From Ilumatobacter coccineus YM16-304 (GTDB taxonomy: Bacteria; Actinomycetota; Acidimicrobiia; Acidimicrobiales; Ilumatobacteraceae), in the NCBI RefSeq assembly GCF_000348785.1, contig NC_020520.1, positions 3,906,001 through 3,970,000 on the forward strand: a DNA stretch of 64,000 nt. Direction: 5' to 3'. Position numbers and translations under genes: made by a program. Positions 50,166 to 59,097 of the stretch are shown here, in pieces. The stretch's first letter is position 1. Every line of letters starts with the position of its first letter. Below the pieces are notes generated by a model that saw only the letters and a list, made by a program, of their open reading frames with translations, was not told the DNA's origin and ran no database searches.

Positions 50166-51863
50166 TCAGCGACGAACGACGACGCTGAGCGGCCCGATTC
50201 GGGGCCGAGATCCGCTCGGCACACCGAGTTCGGCGGCCGCCGATCCCGCCACCGCGGCTCCCGCCGCAGTGGTGCTGGGGCTCCGGTAGTCGAGGGTGTC
50301 GGTCGAGCGCACGAACGGATTCGATCCGGACGTGTCGACCAGCGAACCCACGCCCTGGCCCGTCACCTGCTGATGTTCGCGGAGGTCTTGCGAATACGCC
50401 GGGCTGCTCGGCCACTGCCCCCAGCGGCTGAGATTGGCGGTCTCCGACGTGCTCGGCACCCAGTAGGCGTTGTACCCGGTACGCACACCCATCTGAGCCG
50501 CCGATCGTTCCTCGGTCCAGTCGTTGACGGCGAGCAGTGCGAGCGAACCGCCCTTCGCCCGGGCGAGCACGTTGTTGAACACGCGCACGTTGCGGACGTT
50601 GCGACGCGGGCCTTCCTCGACCTCGATGGCGTTCTTGCTGTCGTAGCTGGCGTTGTGCAGCACCTGGATGTCTTGCGACTCGAGCACCCAGATGCCGGCT
50701 TCACCGTTGTCGAGCGTGACGTTGCCGAGCACGTTGACGCTCCGCGACAACTCGATCTCGATGCCGGCGCGGCCGTTGCGCTCGACGAGGTTGCGCGAGA
50801 TCGTGACGTACTCGGTGTCGAGGTCGGTCCAGATGCCGGGCCCGTTGTTGCGCGACACGTCGCTGTCGCGGATGGTCACGCCCCGCGACGACGTGACCTT
50901 GAGTCCACCGGCCGAGTGGAAGGTGTCGAAGCCCGCCTTGTTGTTGCCCTTCACCGCGGTGCGCTCGACCACGAAGGTGGTCAGGCGGTCACCGTGCACT
51001 CCGAGATGCCCGTTGTCGACGAAGCGACTGTCACGGATGACGATGCCGGAGCCGATCGCCGAGATCCCGATACGGGCGTTGAGTTCGGACGTGACGCCCG
51101 AGAACACGAGGTTGTCGGAGTACGCACGGATGGCCGCCATGTGCCGAGCCTCGGTGGCGTACCGGCGCACGGTGACGTCGGTGAGCGTCGAGCCGTCGGC
51201 ACGGTTGAAGTAGAAGCCGAAGCGCAGCTTCGATGCCTCGACGCGGGCGCCGGTCGGGTCGTCACCGATCCAGAGACGATCGGCATCGGTGTCGTGGAAG
51301 AACGTGCCGGGGCGCACGTCGCTGCGTTGCAGCACCTGCGTGAGCGTCCGGCCGTCGATGAACATCTGGTCGGGGTAGCCGGCGACGATGTTGTCGCCGT
51401 CGACGACCCCACCCGACACCTCGCGGTAGAACTGCTGCGTCCAACCGCTGCTGTACCAGTCGCCGCCGCTCGGCGACCAGTCGTCGACCGCGACCGCACC
51501 GTCGAGCACCGCTCGCTCGCCGGGTTGCGAGCGGATGTGCAACGTCTTGCGGTACACCTGGACCTGCTCGTTGTAGACGCCGCCGCGCAGCACGACCGTG
51601 TCGCCGCTCCGTGCACGGGCGACCGCCCAACCGACGGTCTTCAACGGGTCGGACGCAGAGCCCGAGGCCGAATTGTCGCCCCAGGGGGCGACCACCCAGG
51701 TTCGTGCCGCAGCGTGAGCCGTCGAGCCTTCGTCGAACGCGAGGGGCGTGATCAACACCGCCATCGCGAGCACCACGGCGATGATCGAGCGGGTGCCGAC
51801 GCAGCGACGGGGACGCGGTTCGTCGAGCGTCGCCGTCTCGGGAATCGTGTCGTGTGTCGTCAT
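50166..51863 (-). CDS. Secreted right-handed beta-helix protein (2 of 2)
   Basis: A 565-residue paralogue of the gene at 48303, on the same strand 63 nt upstream of it. It has a signal or anchor segment (SIIAVVLAMAVLITPLAF). The cap WGDNSASGSASDPLKTVGWAVARARSGDTVVLRGGVYNEQVQVYRK and the helical-turn core are closely shared with paralogue 1, including the segments WGxWPSS and NDWTExRSAAQM near the C-terminus. ATG 51863 is chosen as the first Met before the signal segment; the frame is open another 94 codons with no plausible content. Likely a tandem duplication. Function as for the paralogue. Confidence 0.8.
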   Translation of the reverse strand: MTTHDTIPETATLDEPRPRRCVGTRSIIAVVLAMAVLITPLAFDEGSTAHAAARTWVVAPWGDNSASGSASDPLKTVGWAVARARSGDTVVLRGGVYNEQVQVYRKTLHIRSQPGERAVLDGAVAVDDWSPSGGDWYSSGWTQQFYREVSGGVVDGDNIVAGYPDQMFIDGRTLTQVLQRSDVRPGTFFHDTDADRLWIGDDPTGARVEASKLRFGFYFNRADGSTLTDVTVRRYATEARHMAAIRAYSDNLVFSGVTSELNARIGISAIGSGIVIRDSRFVDNGHLGVHGDRLTTFVVERTAVKGNNKAGFDTFHSAGGLKVTSSRGVTIRDSDVSRNNGPGIWTDLDTEYVTISRNLVERNGRAGIEIELSRSVNVLGNVTLDNGEAGIWVLESQDIQVLHNASYDSKNAIEVEEGPRRNVRNVRVFNNVLARAKGGSLALLAVNDWTEERSAAQMGVRTGYNAYWVPSTSETANLSRWGQWPSSPAYSQDLREHQQVTGQGVGSLVDTSGSNPFVRSTDTLDYRSPSTTAAGAAVAGSAAAELGVPSGSRPRIGPLSVVVRR

Positions 51864-52150
51864 GAAAGTCGGAAGTCCGCACCCAGAAGGCGCCGCAACG
51901 AACGCCGCCCTCTCAACCGCATCTGTGTCTCGGTGTCCGCTCGACCGTTCAGAAAACAATCGCCACCGATTCGTCAAGACTACACCACCTGAACGCCGTT
52001 CGGTCTCGACGGTGCGTGACCGGACATCACCCTGCGTCGAGATTCTGCCCCTCCGGCACCGTCGGACGACCTTCGCGTCACGTCGAGCCACATGGTCGTG
52101 TGCGCGACGAGATGTCGCAAACGCGGGTCGACCTGCAAGGATCACTACCC

Positions 52151-52741
52151 GTGCCGATGTTGTTGATGGTTGTCGCGTACGTGCTCGGCACGTTCCCGAG
52201 CGCGATCCTCATCGCGCGCGCCAACGGCATCGACATCCGAACGTTCGGCTCCGGGAACCCCGGGGCCTCCAACGTCACCCGAGCGCTCGGCTGGAAGAAG
52301 GGGGCGTGGGTGTACGTGCTCGATGCGCTCAAGGCCGCCGTCGCCACCGGGCTCGCGCTGGGGTACGACGGACGCCCACTCGCCTACTGGGCGGGCGGCG
52401 CAGCCATCATCGGCCACATGTTCCCGGTGTTTCGCGGGTTCCGCGGCGGCAAGGGTGTCGCTGCCGGTTCCGGTGTGCTCTTCGTCCTCCAGCCGATCAT
52501 CGCCCCGTTCGCCTGCGCGCTGTGGTGGATCGTCACGCGCATCACCGGCAAGGCTGCCGTCGGATCGCTCGTCGCCGTCGGACTCGTACCAGCGGGCCTC
52601 GCGCTCCTCGACCGTCCCGCCTGGGAGTACGCCGCGCTCGGCGCCGTGTGCGCGCTGATCCTCGTCAAGCACTGGCGCAACTTCGGTCGACTGATCCGGC
52701 GCGAAGAACCGTCGCTCAGCAGCGTGCAGAAGGCGGCCTGA
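52151..52741 (+). CDS. plsY: Acyl-phosphate:glycerol-3-phosphate acyltransferase PlsY
   Basis: A 196-residue membrane enzyme for the first acylation in phospholipid synthesis. Five hydrophobic segments are interspersed with the conserved motifs FGSGNPGASNVTRALG (motif I) and GHMFPVFRGFRGGKGVAAGSG (motif II), plus the C-terminal VKHWRNFGRL. The start GTG 52151 has an AAGGAT site 8 nt upstream and matches family length; the longer frame from 52016 adds a non-membrane segment. The 287 nt before it hold no other gene that I can support. Confidence 0.88.
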   Translation: MPMLLMVVAYVLGTFPSAILIARANGIDIRTFGSGNPGASNVTRALGWKKGAWVYVLDALKAAVATGLALGYDGRPLAYWAGGAAIIGHMFPVFRGFRGGKGVAAGSGVLFVLQPIIAPFACALWWIVTRITGKAAVGSLVAVGLVPAGLALLDRPAWEYAALGAVCALILVKHWRNFGRLIRREEPSLSSVQKAA

Positions 52742-52809
52742 CCGCCTCGTCACCGAGTGCGGTACCCGCGAGTTCGGTCGTCGAGGCGCCGAGCGACGAC
52801 ACTGGAGCG

Positions 52810-53586
52810 ATGAGCGCAATCGACAAGTTCGACATGACCGGCCGCGTCGCCGTGGTGACCGGAGGGTCGCGTGGCCTCGGACGAGAGATGGTGCTCGCGT
52901 TCGCCGAGCAGGGTGCCGACGTCGTGATCGCCAGCCGCAAGATCGAGAACTGCGAATCGGTCGCACGCGAGGTCGAGGCGCTCGGTCGCCAGGCACTGCC
53001 CATCGCCTACCACGCTGGCGACTGGGACGACAGCGACCGACTCGCCGAGGCGACCTACGAACGTTTCGGGCGCTGCGACGTGCTCGTCAACAACGCCGGC
53101 ATGTCGCCGCTGTACCCGAGCGTCGACGCGATCTCCGAAGCGCTCTACGACAAGGTGCTCGGCGTCAACCTGAAGGGGCCGTTCCGCTTGTCGGCGGTGA
53201 TCGGCACCCGCATGCAGGCCGCCGTGCAGGCCGGCACGCAGGGCTCGGGGTCGATCATCTTCGTGTCGTCGATCTCGTCGCAACGCCCGAGTCCGCAGGA
53301 GGTGGTCTACGGAGCGGCCAAGGCCGGGGTCAACAACCTCACGTACGGTCTGTCGCGGACCCTCGGTCCCGAAGTGCGGGTCAACTGCATCGTTCCCGGC
53401 CCGTTCCTCACCGACATCTCCAAGGCCTGGAACCTCGACGAGTTCAACGAGTCGGCCCGCAAGACGCTCGCACTCGGGCGTGGTGGCGAACCCGACGAGA
53501 TCATCGGCGCCGCGCTGTACCTCGCCACCGACGCTTCGAGCTACACGACCGGCACCCTCATCGACGTCAACGGCGGACCGCGCTGA
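52810..53586 (+). CDS. Short-chain dehydrogenase/reductase
   Basis: A 258-residue classical SDR. The cofactor motif is TGGSRGLGRE, the structural motif NNAG is present, and the catalytic Tyr-Lys pair is in VVYGAAKAGVNN. The C-terminal CIVPGPFLTDISKAWN and TGTLIDVNGG fit the 3-oxoacyl-ACP reductase-like group. It lacks the insertion typical of mycofactocin-coupled SDRs, so it should use free NAD(P)H. Substrate unknown. ATG 52810 has a GGAG site, and the long upstream frame is a shadow of plsY. Confidence 0.85.
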   Translation: MSAIDKFDMTGRVAVVTGGSRGLGREMVLAFAEQGADVVIASRKIENCESVAREVEALGRQALPIAYHAGDWDDSDRLAEATYERFGRCDVLVNNAGMSPLYPSVDAISEALYDKVLGVNLKGPFRLSAVIGTRMQAAVQAGTQGSGSIIFVSSISSQRPSPQEVVYGAAKAGVNNLTYGLSRTLGPEVRVNCIVPGPFLTDISKAWNLDEFNESARKTLALGRGGEPDEIIGAALYLATDASSYTTGTLIDVNGGPR

Positions 53587-53630
53587 CGCAACGGTCCGGG
53601 GAGTTCGCCGCGCCGCGCGACACTGTGCCG

Positions 53631-54092
53631 ATGAGCGATCAGGCCGCAGCACAACGCATCACTCCCTACATCACCGTCGACGACGGCGACGCCGCACTTC
53701 GCTGGTACGCCGACAGCCTGCACGCGACCGAGACCGTCAGATACGTCGGCGACGACGGACGACTCGGTCACGCCCAGTTCGTGGTGTCGGGCGCCACCGT
53801 GATGCTCTCCGACGCCTACCCCGAGATGGACGTCGTGGCTGCCACGTCGCAGCAGGGCTCGTCGCACGCTCTCCACCTCGAGGTCGACGACTGCGACGCC
53901 CTGCACGAACTGGCCGTGGGCAACGGCGCCACATCGCTCCAGCCGCCGGCCGATCAGCCCCACGGTGCCCGACAGTGCACGATCCTCGATCCGTTCGGCC
54001 ATCGGTGGATGCTGAGCCAGACGGTCAGCGCGCCGTCGCACGCCGAGATCGAGTCCGCGATGGACGGATTCACGGTCGTCGAAGGCGGCTGA
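53631..54092 (+). CDS. Glyoxalase/bleomycin-resistance (VOC) family protein, PhnB-like
   Basis: A 153-residue protein with two beta-alpha-beta-beta-beta VOC modules. The opening ITPYITVDDGDAALRWYADSLHATE and the closing GARQCTILDPFGHRWMLSQ are typical of the PhnB-like VOC group. The metal-ligand pattern is incomplete, as in many such proteins, so the reaction cannot be named. ATG 53631 is preferred over GTG 53625. It lies between the SDR and acyl-CoA synthetase genes, all on the plus strand. Confidence 0.75.
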   Translation: MSDQAAAQRITPYITVDDGDAALRWYADSLHATETVRYVGDDGRLGHAQFVVSGATVMLSDAYPEMDVVAATSQQGSSHALHLEVDDCDALHELAVGNGATSLQPPADQPHGARQCTILDPFGHRWMLSQTVSAPSHAEIESAMDGFTVVEGG

Positions 54093-54191
54093 TTCGCCGC
54101 GGCATCAGACTGGCGCACCGCGCCGCAGCCTGCGGAAGCGGCGTCTGGCCGAGTTCCGCACTCCCGTGACGGCGGCCACAGCTCGATTGCC

Positions 54192-54197
54192 TACGAT
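54192..54197 (+). promoter_or_regulatory. -10 box of the acyl-CoA synthetase gene
   Basis: TACGAT ends 7 nt before ATG 54205 and so selects that start over the ORF's first codon at 54166. Confidence 0.45.
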
Positions 54198-54204
54198 CCC
54201 CCAC

Positions 54205-55827
54205 ATGGAAATGCATTTCGCCACCGTGTGGGAATCGATCGCCGACGCGATCCCTGACGAGATCGCCATCGTTCACGCCGACACCGCCCGAACCTGGTCG
54301 GAGTACGACGACCGTGCCGCCCGGGTCGCGCAGGCGCTCACCGAAGCCGGGCTCGGCCCCGATTCCAAGGTCGCGCTGTACATGTACAACTGCAACGAGT
54401 ACATGGAGGCCCACTACGCCGCGTTCAAGATGCGTGGCGTCGCCGTCAACGTCAACTACCGCTACCTCGACGAAGAACTCTGGTACCTCCTCGACAACTC
54501 CGACGCCGAGGCGATCGTCTTCCACTCGTCGCTCGCCGACCGGGTGGCGAAGGTCGTCGGCCGTCTGCCGAAGCTCAAGCTCCTCGTCGTGGTCGACGAC
54601 GGACCCGGTGCCGACGTGCCCGGAGCGCAGGCCTACGAGGACGTCGTGGCCGGCCACGAGCCGATGGAGCGCATCGAACGCAGCGAAGACGACATCTACA
54701 TGCTCTACACCGGCGGCACGACCGGCATGCCCAAGGGCGTGATGTACGCGATCGGCGGCCTGTGCGAGGGCTTCATCATGCAGGGCTTCCCGATGGTCGG
54801 GCTCGAGCCACCAGCCGATGCGTCGGGCGTGGGCGAGCTCGTCAAGGGTGCGGCCGAGGCCGGCTCACGCATGGTCTCGATCCCGTGCGCCCCGCTCATG
54901 CACGGCACCGGGTGCTGGCTCGGCTGGTTCATCCCGATGTCGGCCGGCGGCAAGATCGTCACCACCACGAGCCGCAGTCTCGACCCACACGAGGTGCTCC
55001 AGACGATCGAAGACCACAAGGTCACGGCGCTCACCATCGTCGGTGACAGCTTCGCCAAGCCGCTCGTGCGGGCGATCGACGAAGGCAAGCCCGGCGGCGG
55101 CACCTACGACCTCTCGACCGCCGGCCTGTTCATGTCGTCGGGGGTCATGTGGACCACCGAGGTCAAGCAGCAGATGCTCGACCGGATCGAACACGCCGTG
55201 CTCGTCGACGCGATGGGCTCGTCCGAGGGTTCGATGGGCACCCAGATCATGATGAAGGGCATGCCGACCGAAACGGCGAAGTTCCAGCAGATGCCGACGA
55301 CCAAGGTGTTCACCGACGACGACAAGGAGGTCGAGCCCGGATCCGACCAGGTCGGCATGGTGGCCGCCGGCGGCAACGTGCCCCTCGGCTACTACAAGGA
55401 CGAGGAGAAGTCGGCCCGAACGTTCCGTGTCATCGACGGGGTTCGGTACTCGTTCCCCGGCGACCTCGCTCAGGTGGCCGCCGACGGCACGCTGATCCTG
55501 CTCGGTCGTGGCAGCCAGGTCATCAACACCGGCGGTGAGAAGGTGTTCCCCGAAGAGGTCGAAGAATCGGTCAAGCGGGTCGAGGGCATCCTCGACTGCC
55601 TCGTCGTCGGCATCGACGACGAGAAGTTCGGTCAGGCCGTCACTGCCGTGGCGTCGCGAGTCGACGGCTCCGACGTCGACGAAGCCACCGTGATCACCTC
55701 GGTCAAGAACGACCTCGCGGGCTACAAGGCCCCGAAGTCGGTCGTGTTCGTCGAGTCGGTGCCCCGCGCACCGAACGGCAAGGCCAACTACAAGGCCGCC
55801 AAGGCGCTCGCCGACGCATCGCGCTGA
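54205..55827 (+). CDS. Acyl-CoA synthetase (AMP-forming, ANL family)
   Basis: A 540-residue ATP-dependent acyl-CoA ligase. The P-loop is YMLYTGGTTGMPKGV. Further conserved segments are DAMGSSEGSMGTQ (A5-like), the hinge-region LGRGSQVINTGGEKVFPEEVE, and the C-terminal catalytic Lys in PRAPNGKANYK. The substrate is probably a fatty or aromatic acid, but the specificity cannot be read. It makes the CoA thioesters that the acyl-CoA dehydrogenase type of enzyme uses. The hairpin at 55846 separates it from a convergent operon. Confidence 0.9.
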   Translation: MEMHFATVWESIADAIPDEIAIVHADTARTWSEYDDRAARVAQALTEAGLGPDSKVALYMYNCNEYMEAHYAAFKMRGVAVNVNYRYLDEELWYLLDNSDAEAIVFHSSLADRVAKVVGRLPKLKLLVVVDDGPGADVPGAQAYEDVVAGHEPMERIERSEDDIYMLYTGGTTGMPKGVMYAIGGLCEGFIMQGFPMVGLEPPADASGVGELVKGAAEAGSRMVSIPCAPLMHGTGCWLGWFIPMSAGGKIVTTTSRSLDPHEVLQTIEDHKVTALTIVGDSFAKPLVRAIDEGKPGGGTYDLSTAGLFMSSGVMWTTEVKQQMLDRIEHAVLVDAMGSSEGSMGTQIMMKGMPTETAKFQQMPTTKVFTDDDKEVEPGSDQVGMVAAGGNVPLGYYKDEEKSARTFRVIDGVRYSFPGDLAQVAADGTLILLGRGSQVINTGGEKVFPEEVEESVKRVEGILDCLVVGIDDEKFGQAVTAVASRVDGSDVDEATVITSVKNDLAGYKAPKSVVFVESVPRAPNGKANYKAAKALADASR

Positions 55828-55845
55828 CGTCCCGCTGTGTTCGGC

Positions 55846-55864
55846 ATCCGCTCGTCGAGCGGAT
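55846..55864. terminator. Bidirectional terminator hairpin
   Basis: Perfect 8-nt arms ATCCGCTC and GAGCGGAT close on GTC between the convergent acyl-CoA synthetase and dienelactone hydrolase genes. Confidence 0.55.
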
Positions 55865-55870
55865 ACCGGA

Positions 55871-56614
55871 TCAGTGCAGCTTCTCGACGAAGAAGTCGAG
55901 GACGCGTTCGACGCTGGCGTCGTCGCGCTGCTCGGTGAGCACCGAGTGATCGCTCGCCTTGTTGCTCGGCAGTTCGATCGCGATGAACGCGTCGCCGAGC
56001 TTGTCGCGGAGTGTGGCGAACCGGTCGCCGACCAACTTGTCGCCGGTGAACCGCAGTCCGAGCACCTGGCATCCTTGCTGCGCGCGAGCGATGACCGCGG
56101 CCTCGTCGTCGGGTGAGAGGTTGAGATCTGCGCTGCGCGCCTTGCCGATCGCGAACGGCGACGACGGCTGCGACAGGACGGGAGCGAGCATGATGTCGTC
56201 GACCATCATCCCGAGCGCGAACCCGCCGGAGAAGCACATGCCGACCGCTCCCACACCGGGGCCACCGACCTCGTTGTGGAGATTGCGGGCGAGCGCTCGG
56301 AGCCACGAGATGATCGGCGAGGTCTGGTTGAGCGCCATGGTGGTGAATTCCTTCGCCACGCACACCTTCAGGATCGAGGTGAGGCCGTAGACATTGCTCG
56401 GTTCCTTGCCGGGGGTGCCGACGAGGTCGGGCATCACGACCGTGAAGCCGCGGTCGACCACCTCGTTCGCGAACGCGGTGACCTTCGGAGTGATGCCGGG
56501 GACTTCGTGGACGACGACGACCGCCGGCCCCGACCCCTTGCGATACACGTCCCGGGTGATCCCAGCCGCCGTGAAGTCGGACGTGGCCCAGTCAGCGAGG
56601 ACCCCGGTACTCAT
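55871..56614 (-). CDS. Dienelactone hydrolase family protein
   Basis: A 247-residue alpha/beta hydrolase. The nucleophile is Cys in GMCFSGGF rather than Ser, as in dienelactone hydrolases. VVVHEVPGITPKVTAFANEVVDRGFTV is the typical oxyanion and early-fold segment. The catalytic Asp and His follow further on (VGDRFATLRDKL and DHSVL). It follows the phosphotransferase gene after a 3-nt gap in one operon. Substrate unknown; a small ester or lactone is likely. Confidence 0.83.
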   Translation of the reverse strand: MSTGVLADWATSDFTAAGITRDVYRKGSGPAVVVVHEVPGITPKVTAFANEVVDRGFTVVMPDLVGTPGKEPSNVYGLTSILKVCVAKEFTTMALNQTSPIISWLRALARNLHNEVGGPGVGAVGMCFSGGFALGMMVDDIMLAPVLSQPSSPFAIGKARSADLNLSPDDEAAVIARAQQGCQVLGLRFTGDKLVGDRFATLRDKLGDAFIAIELPSNKASDHSVLTEQRDDASVERVLDFFVEKLH

Positions 56615-56617
56615 CGA

Positions 56618-57655
56618 TCAGATTCCCTTCAGTGCCTCGAGCGAGGATTCGGCGAGTCGTTCGACCCCGACGCGGAAGTTCTCGAGGATCTCGGGCTCGA
56701 TCTCCTGGTCACCCATCGCTCCGTGGATGAAGCGAGAGTAGACGCCTTCGGAGATGACGGCGAGCCGCCACGACGAGAACGCGACGTAGTAACCGATGTT
56801 CGACAGGTCGAGTCGGGTGCGGTTCGCGTAGCGCTCGAGCAGCTCGGCGTACTTCGGGAATCCTTCGATGCCCGTCGGGTCGTTCGCCCGCATCTGCTCT
56901 TCACCGGGATCCGACCAGTAGACGCCGAGGTATCCGACGTCGGCGAGCGGATCGCCGAGCGTGCAGAGTTCCCAGTCGAGGACGCCGACGACCTTGGCAG
57001 CCTGTTTGTCGACGAGACAGTTGCCGAAGCGGTAGTCGCCGTGCGCGATGGTGACACTCTGCTGTGCGGGAAGGTTCTCGGCGAGGCGGCGAGCGATCTC
57101 GTCGACCGCCGGAAGTTCGCGTGTCTTCGACTTCTCCCACTGCATCGTCCAGCGCTTGACCTGACGTTCGACGTATCCCTCGCGTTTGGCGAGGTTGCCG
57201 AGCCCGATCTCGTCGATGTCGACGGCGTGCAGGTCGGCGAGCACGTCGATGAGGTGCTCACCGGCTGCCCGACGCTGGTCGAGGGTCATGTCGAGGGCCT
57301 TCTCGACCTCGTCGAGCACGGTGCCCTCGACGTAGCTCATCACGTAGAAGGGGGCGTCGTTGACCGTGTCGTCCTCGCACACGCCGAGCGTGCGTGGCAC
57401 CGGGACGTCGGTCTGGCCGACCGCAGCGATGATCCGATGTTCTCGAACCATGTCGTGCGCCGACGCCAGCACGTTGCCGGTCGGCGGACGGCGCAGCACG
57501 AACTGCACGCCCTTCGAGTCGGTGACGTGGAACGTCAGGTTCGATCGACCACCGGTGATGATCTTGAAGTCATACGGACCGTCGAGCTCGTCGACGTGTT
57601 CGTCGAGCCACTTCGTGACGTTCTCGATGTTGATTCCGACCACAGCTTCGTTCAC
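56618..57655 (-). CDS. Aminoglycoside-phosphotransferase-fold kinase (ACAD10/FadE36-like)
   Basis: A 345-residue protein of the APH/choline kinase fold. It has the Brenner-type catalytic loop in TIAHGDYRFGNCLVDK (HGDxxxxN) and the metal Asp in VLDWELCTLGDPLADVGYL. This subgroup (FadE36 or ACAD10 N-terminal domain) is usually encoded with acyl-CoA dehydrogenases and is thought to phosphorylate hydroxyacyl compounds. An acyl-CoA ligase is nearby on the other strand. GTG 57655 is preferred because a TACGTT box lies 6 nt upstream; the frame opens at 57676. Confidence 0.8.
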   Translation of the reverse strand: MNEAVVGINIENVTKWLDEHVDELDGPYDFKIITGGRSNLTFHVTDSKGVQFVLRRPPTGNVLASAHDMVREHRIIAAVGQTDVPVPRTLGVCEDDTVNDAPFYVMSYVEGTVLDEVEKALDMTLDQRRAAGEHLIDVLADLHAVDIDEIGLGNLAKREGYVERQVKRWTMQWEKSKTRELPAVDEIARRLAENLPAQQSVTIAHGDYRFGNCLVDKQAAKVVGVLDWELCTLGDPLADVGYLGVYWSDPGEEQMRANDPTGIEGFPKYAELLERYANRTRLDLSNIGYYVAFSSWRLAVISEGVYSRFIHGAMGDQEIEPEILENFRVGVERLAESSLEALKGI

Positions 57656-57661
57656 ACGACG

Positions 57662-57667
57662 AACGTA
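57662..57667 (-). promoter_or_regulatory. -10 box of the phosphotransferase-dienelactone hydrolase operon
   Basis: TACGTT (minus strand) ends 6 nt before the GTG at 57655. Confidence 0.4.
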
Positions 57668-57734
57668 GCCGCCCACCCGATCGTCGACTCAGACGAACAT
57701 CTCTTTCGCTGCGGTCGACCGTGTTGGCCGCCGG

Positions 57735-58682
57735 TCAGGGGACGCTGAAGCCACGGCGGAGCGGGAGGAGAATGCTCTCTTCGACGAAGCCGACCGACGC
57801 ATAGAGGCGCCGAGCCGCGACGTTGCCGACCCGCACGGTGAGGTGTGCGTGCGTGGCCCCCTCGGCGGCACCGCGAGCGACTGCTTCCGACACCAGGCGA
57901 CGCCCGATGCCGCGGCCGCGCAGGTGGTTCGCCACGGCGAGGTAGTCGATGTAGAGCGAGCCGTCGCTCTGCCGTTCGACGGCGACGTAGCCGGCGACCG
58001 CTCCAGTCGTGGACGCGGCGGCGTCGTCGATCACCAGGACACTGCGGCCAGGGGCGTCTTCGACCAGCTTCTCGCCGGTCGTGTGGGTGCCGGGGAACGC
58101 AGAGTCGTGGAGTGCCACGACCGAGGCGTGGTGGTGTGGCGCGAGCGCGACGACGCCGCCCTGGTGCTCGTCGGTCGCCCGGTCGCCGTGTTGCTGGCCG
58201 GTCGCGGCGAGCGGCGGCGTGCGCAGCATGGCCGATGCCTCTTCGGCGACGAAGCCGTGGCGGCTGGCGAACGATCGCAGCATCGTCGAGCGGTCGTCGA
58301 TCGCGAGCTCGTGCTCGTCGTAGCGGCCGGTGACGTCGTTCGCTGCGGCGAACAGCTGGTCCATCGTGCCGTCGCGCAACACCGGCGGCAGGCGCTGCTC
58401 GTCGGCGACGATCGGCCCCCACCACCACACGCGATCCATGTCGTCGTCGACTTCCGCCACGAGCCAGGCGATGACGTTGCGGGCGTCGTCGAGCGCGACC
58501 CACGAGGCGTCGGTCCAGTCACCGCCATTCGGACCGATGACACCGGCGACGTCGGCGGCGATGGCCCCGGCGTCGGCGGCCAGGTAGGCGCAGAAGCGAT
58601 CGGGGTCTGCCTGCGCGTCGGCGGCGAGCGTCGCCATCTGGTCGAGGTCGGCGACTCGCGCCCGCCGAATCACCACGGTCAT
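57735..58682 (-). CDS. GNAT-family acetyltransferase, two-domain
   Basis: A 315-residue protein with a degenerate N-terminal GNAT half and an intact C-terminal half. The acetyl-CoA loop is VANHLRGRGIGRRLVSEAV (Q/RxxGxG/A type), followed by THAHLTVRVGNVAARRLYASVGFVEE. It acetylates an unknown amine or amino group. A G-rich site (GGGGGG) sits close upstream of the start. The 415-nt region before it holds the tandem repeat at 58724-59044. Confidence 0.78.
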   Translation of the reverse strand: MTVVIRRARVADLDQMATLAADAQADPDRFCAYLAADAGAIAADVAGVIGPNGGDWTDASWVALDDARNVIAWLVAEVDDDMDRVWWWGPIVADEQRLPPVLRDGTMDQLFAAANDVTGRYDEHELAIDDRSTMLRSFASRHGFVAEEASAMLRTPPLAATGQQHGDRATDEHQGGVVALAPHHHASVVALHDSAFPGTHTTGEKLVEDAPGRSVLVIDDAAASTTGAVAGYVAVERQSDGSLYIDYLAVANHLRGRGIGRRLVSEAVARGAAEGATHAHLTVRVGNVAARRLYASVGFVEESILLPLRRGFSVP

Positions 58683-58723
58683 GACCCCCCATCAGATCAC
58701 ACCAGCCAGATCACCGCATCAAG

Positions 58724-58867
58724 AGATCAGCTTGCTGACGGTGCTCAGGGTCGTCGCTCGCAAGGCGCGTGACCACACCACAAGAGCAACCCAGCACCAC
58801 TCAAGTGTCAGCTCGCTGAGGCGCCGAAAGATCTTCCGAGGTCAAGGAAGCATGAGGCCGAGTTGCC
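58724..58867. repeat. 144-bp intergenic repeat, copy 1
   Basis: A 144-bp unit, repeated at 58901 with only six substitutions and no indels. It contains two TCAGC-TT/TC-GCTGA dyads (58727-58738 and 58808-58819). It lies in a gene-free stretch between two minus-strand genes. No protein-coding sense that I can support. Confidence 0.88.
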
Positions 58868-58900
58868 GCCACATCAAGAGATCAGCTCGCTGATGATAAA

Positions 58901-59044
58901 AGATCAGCTTGCTGACGGTGCTCAGGGGCGTCGCTCGCAAGGCGCGTGGCCGCACCACAAGATCAACCCAGCACCACTCAACGGTCAGCTCGCTGAGGCG
59001 CCGAAAGATCTTCCGAGGTCAAGGAAGCATGAGGCCGAGTTGCC
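58901..59044. repeat. 144-bp intergenic repeat, copy 2
   Basis: The second copy of the unit at 58724, with dyads at 58904-58915 and 58985-58996. A fifth dyad, TCAGCTCGCTGA at 58882-58893, lies in the 33-nt spacer between the copies. Confidence 0.88.
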
Positions 59045-59097
59045 TTTGGGCAACGAGCGCTGAGGGCTGACGCAGAGATCGGGAGATCTGGCAAGCC

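Noticed and set aside
52810-53586. Mycofactocin-coupled short-chain dehydrogenase
   Set aside because: The length and motifs are those of a classical SDR; the extra cofactor-trapping insertion of that group is not seen.
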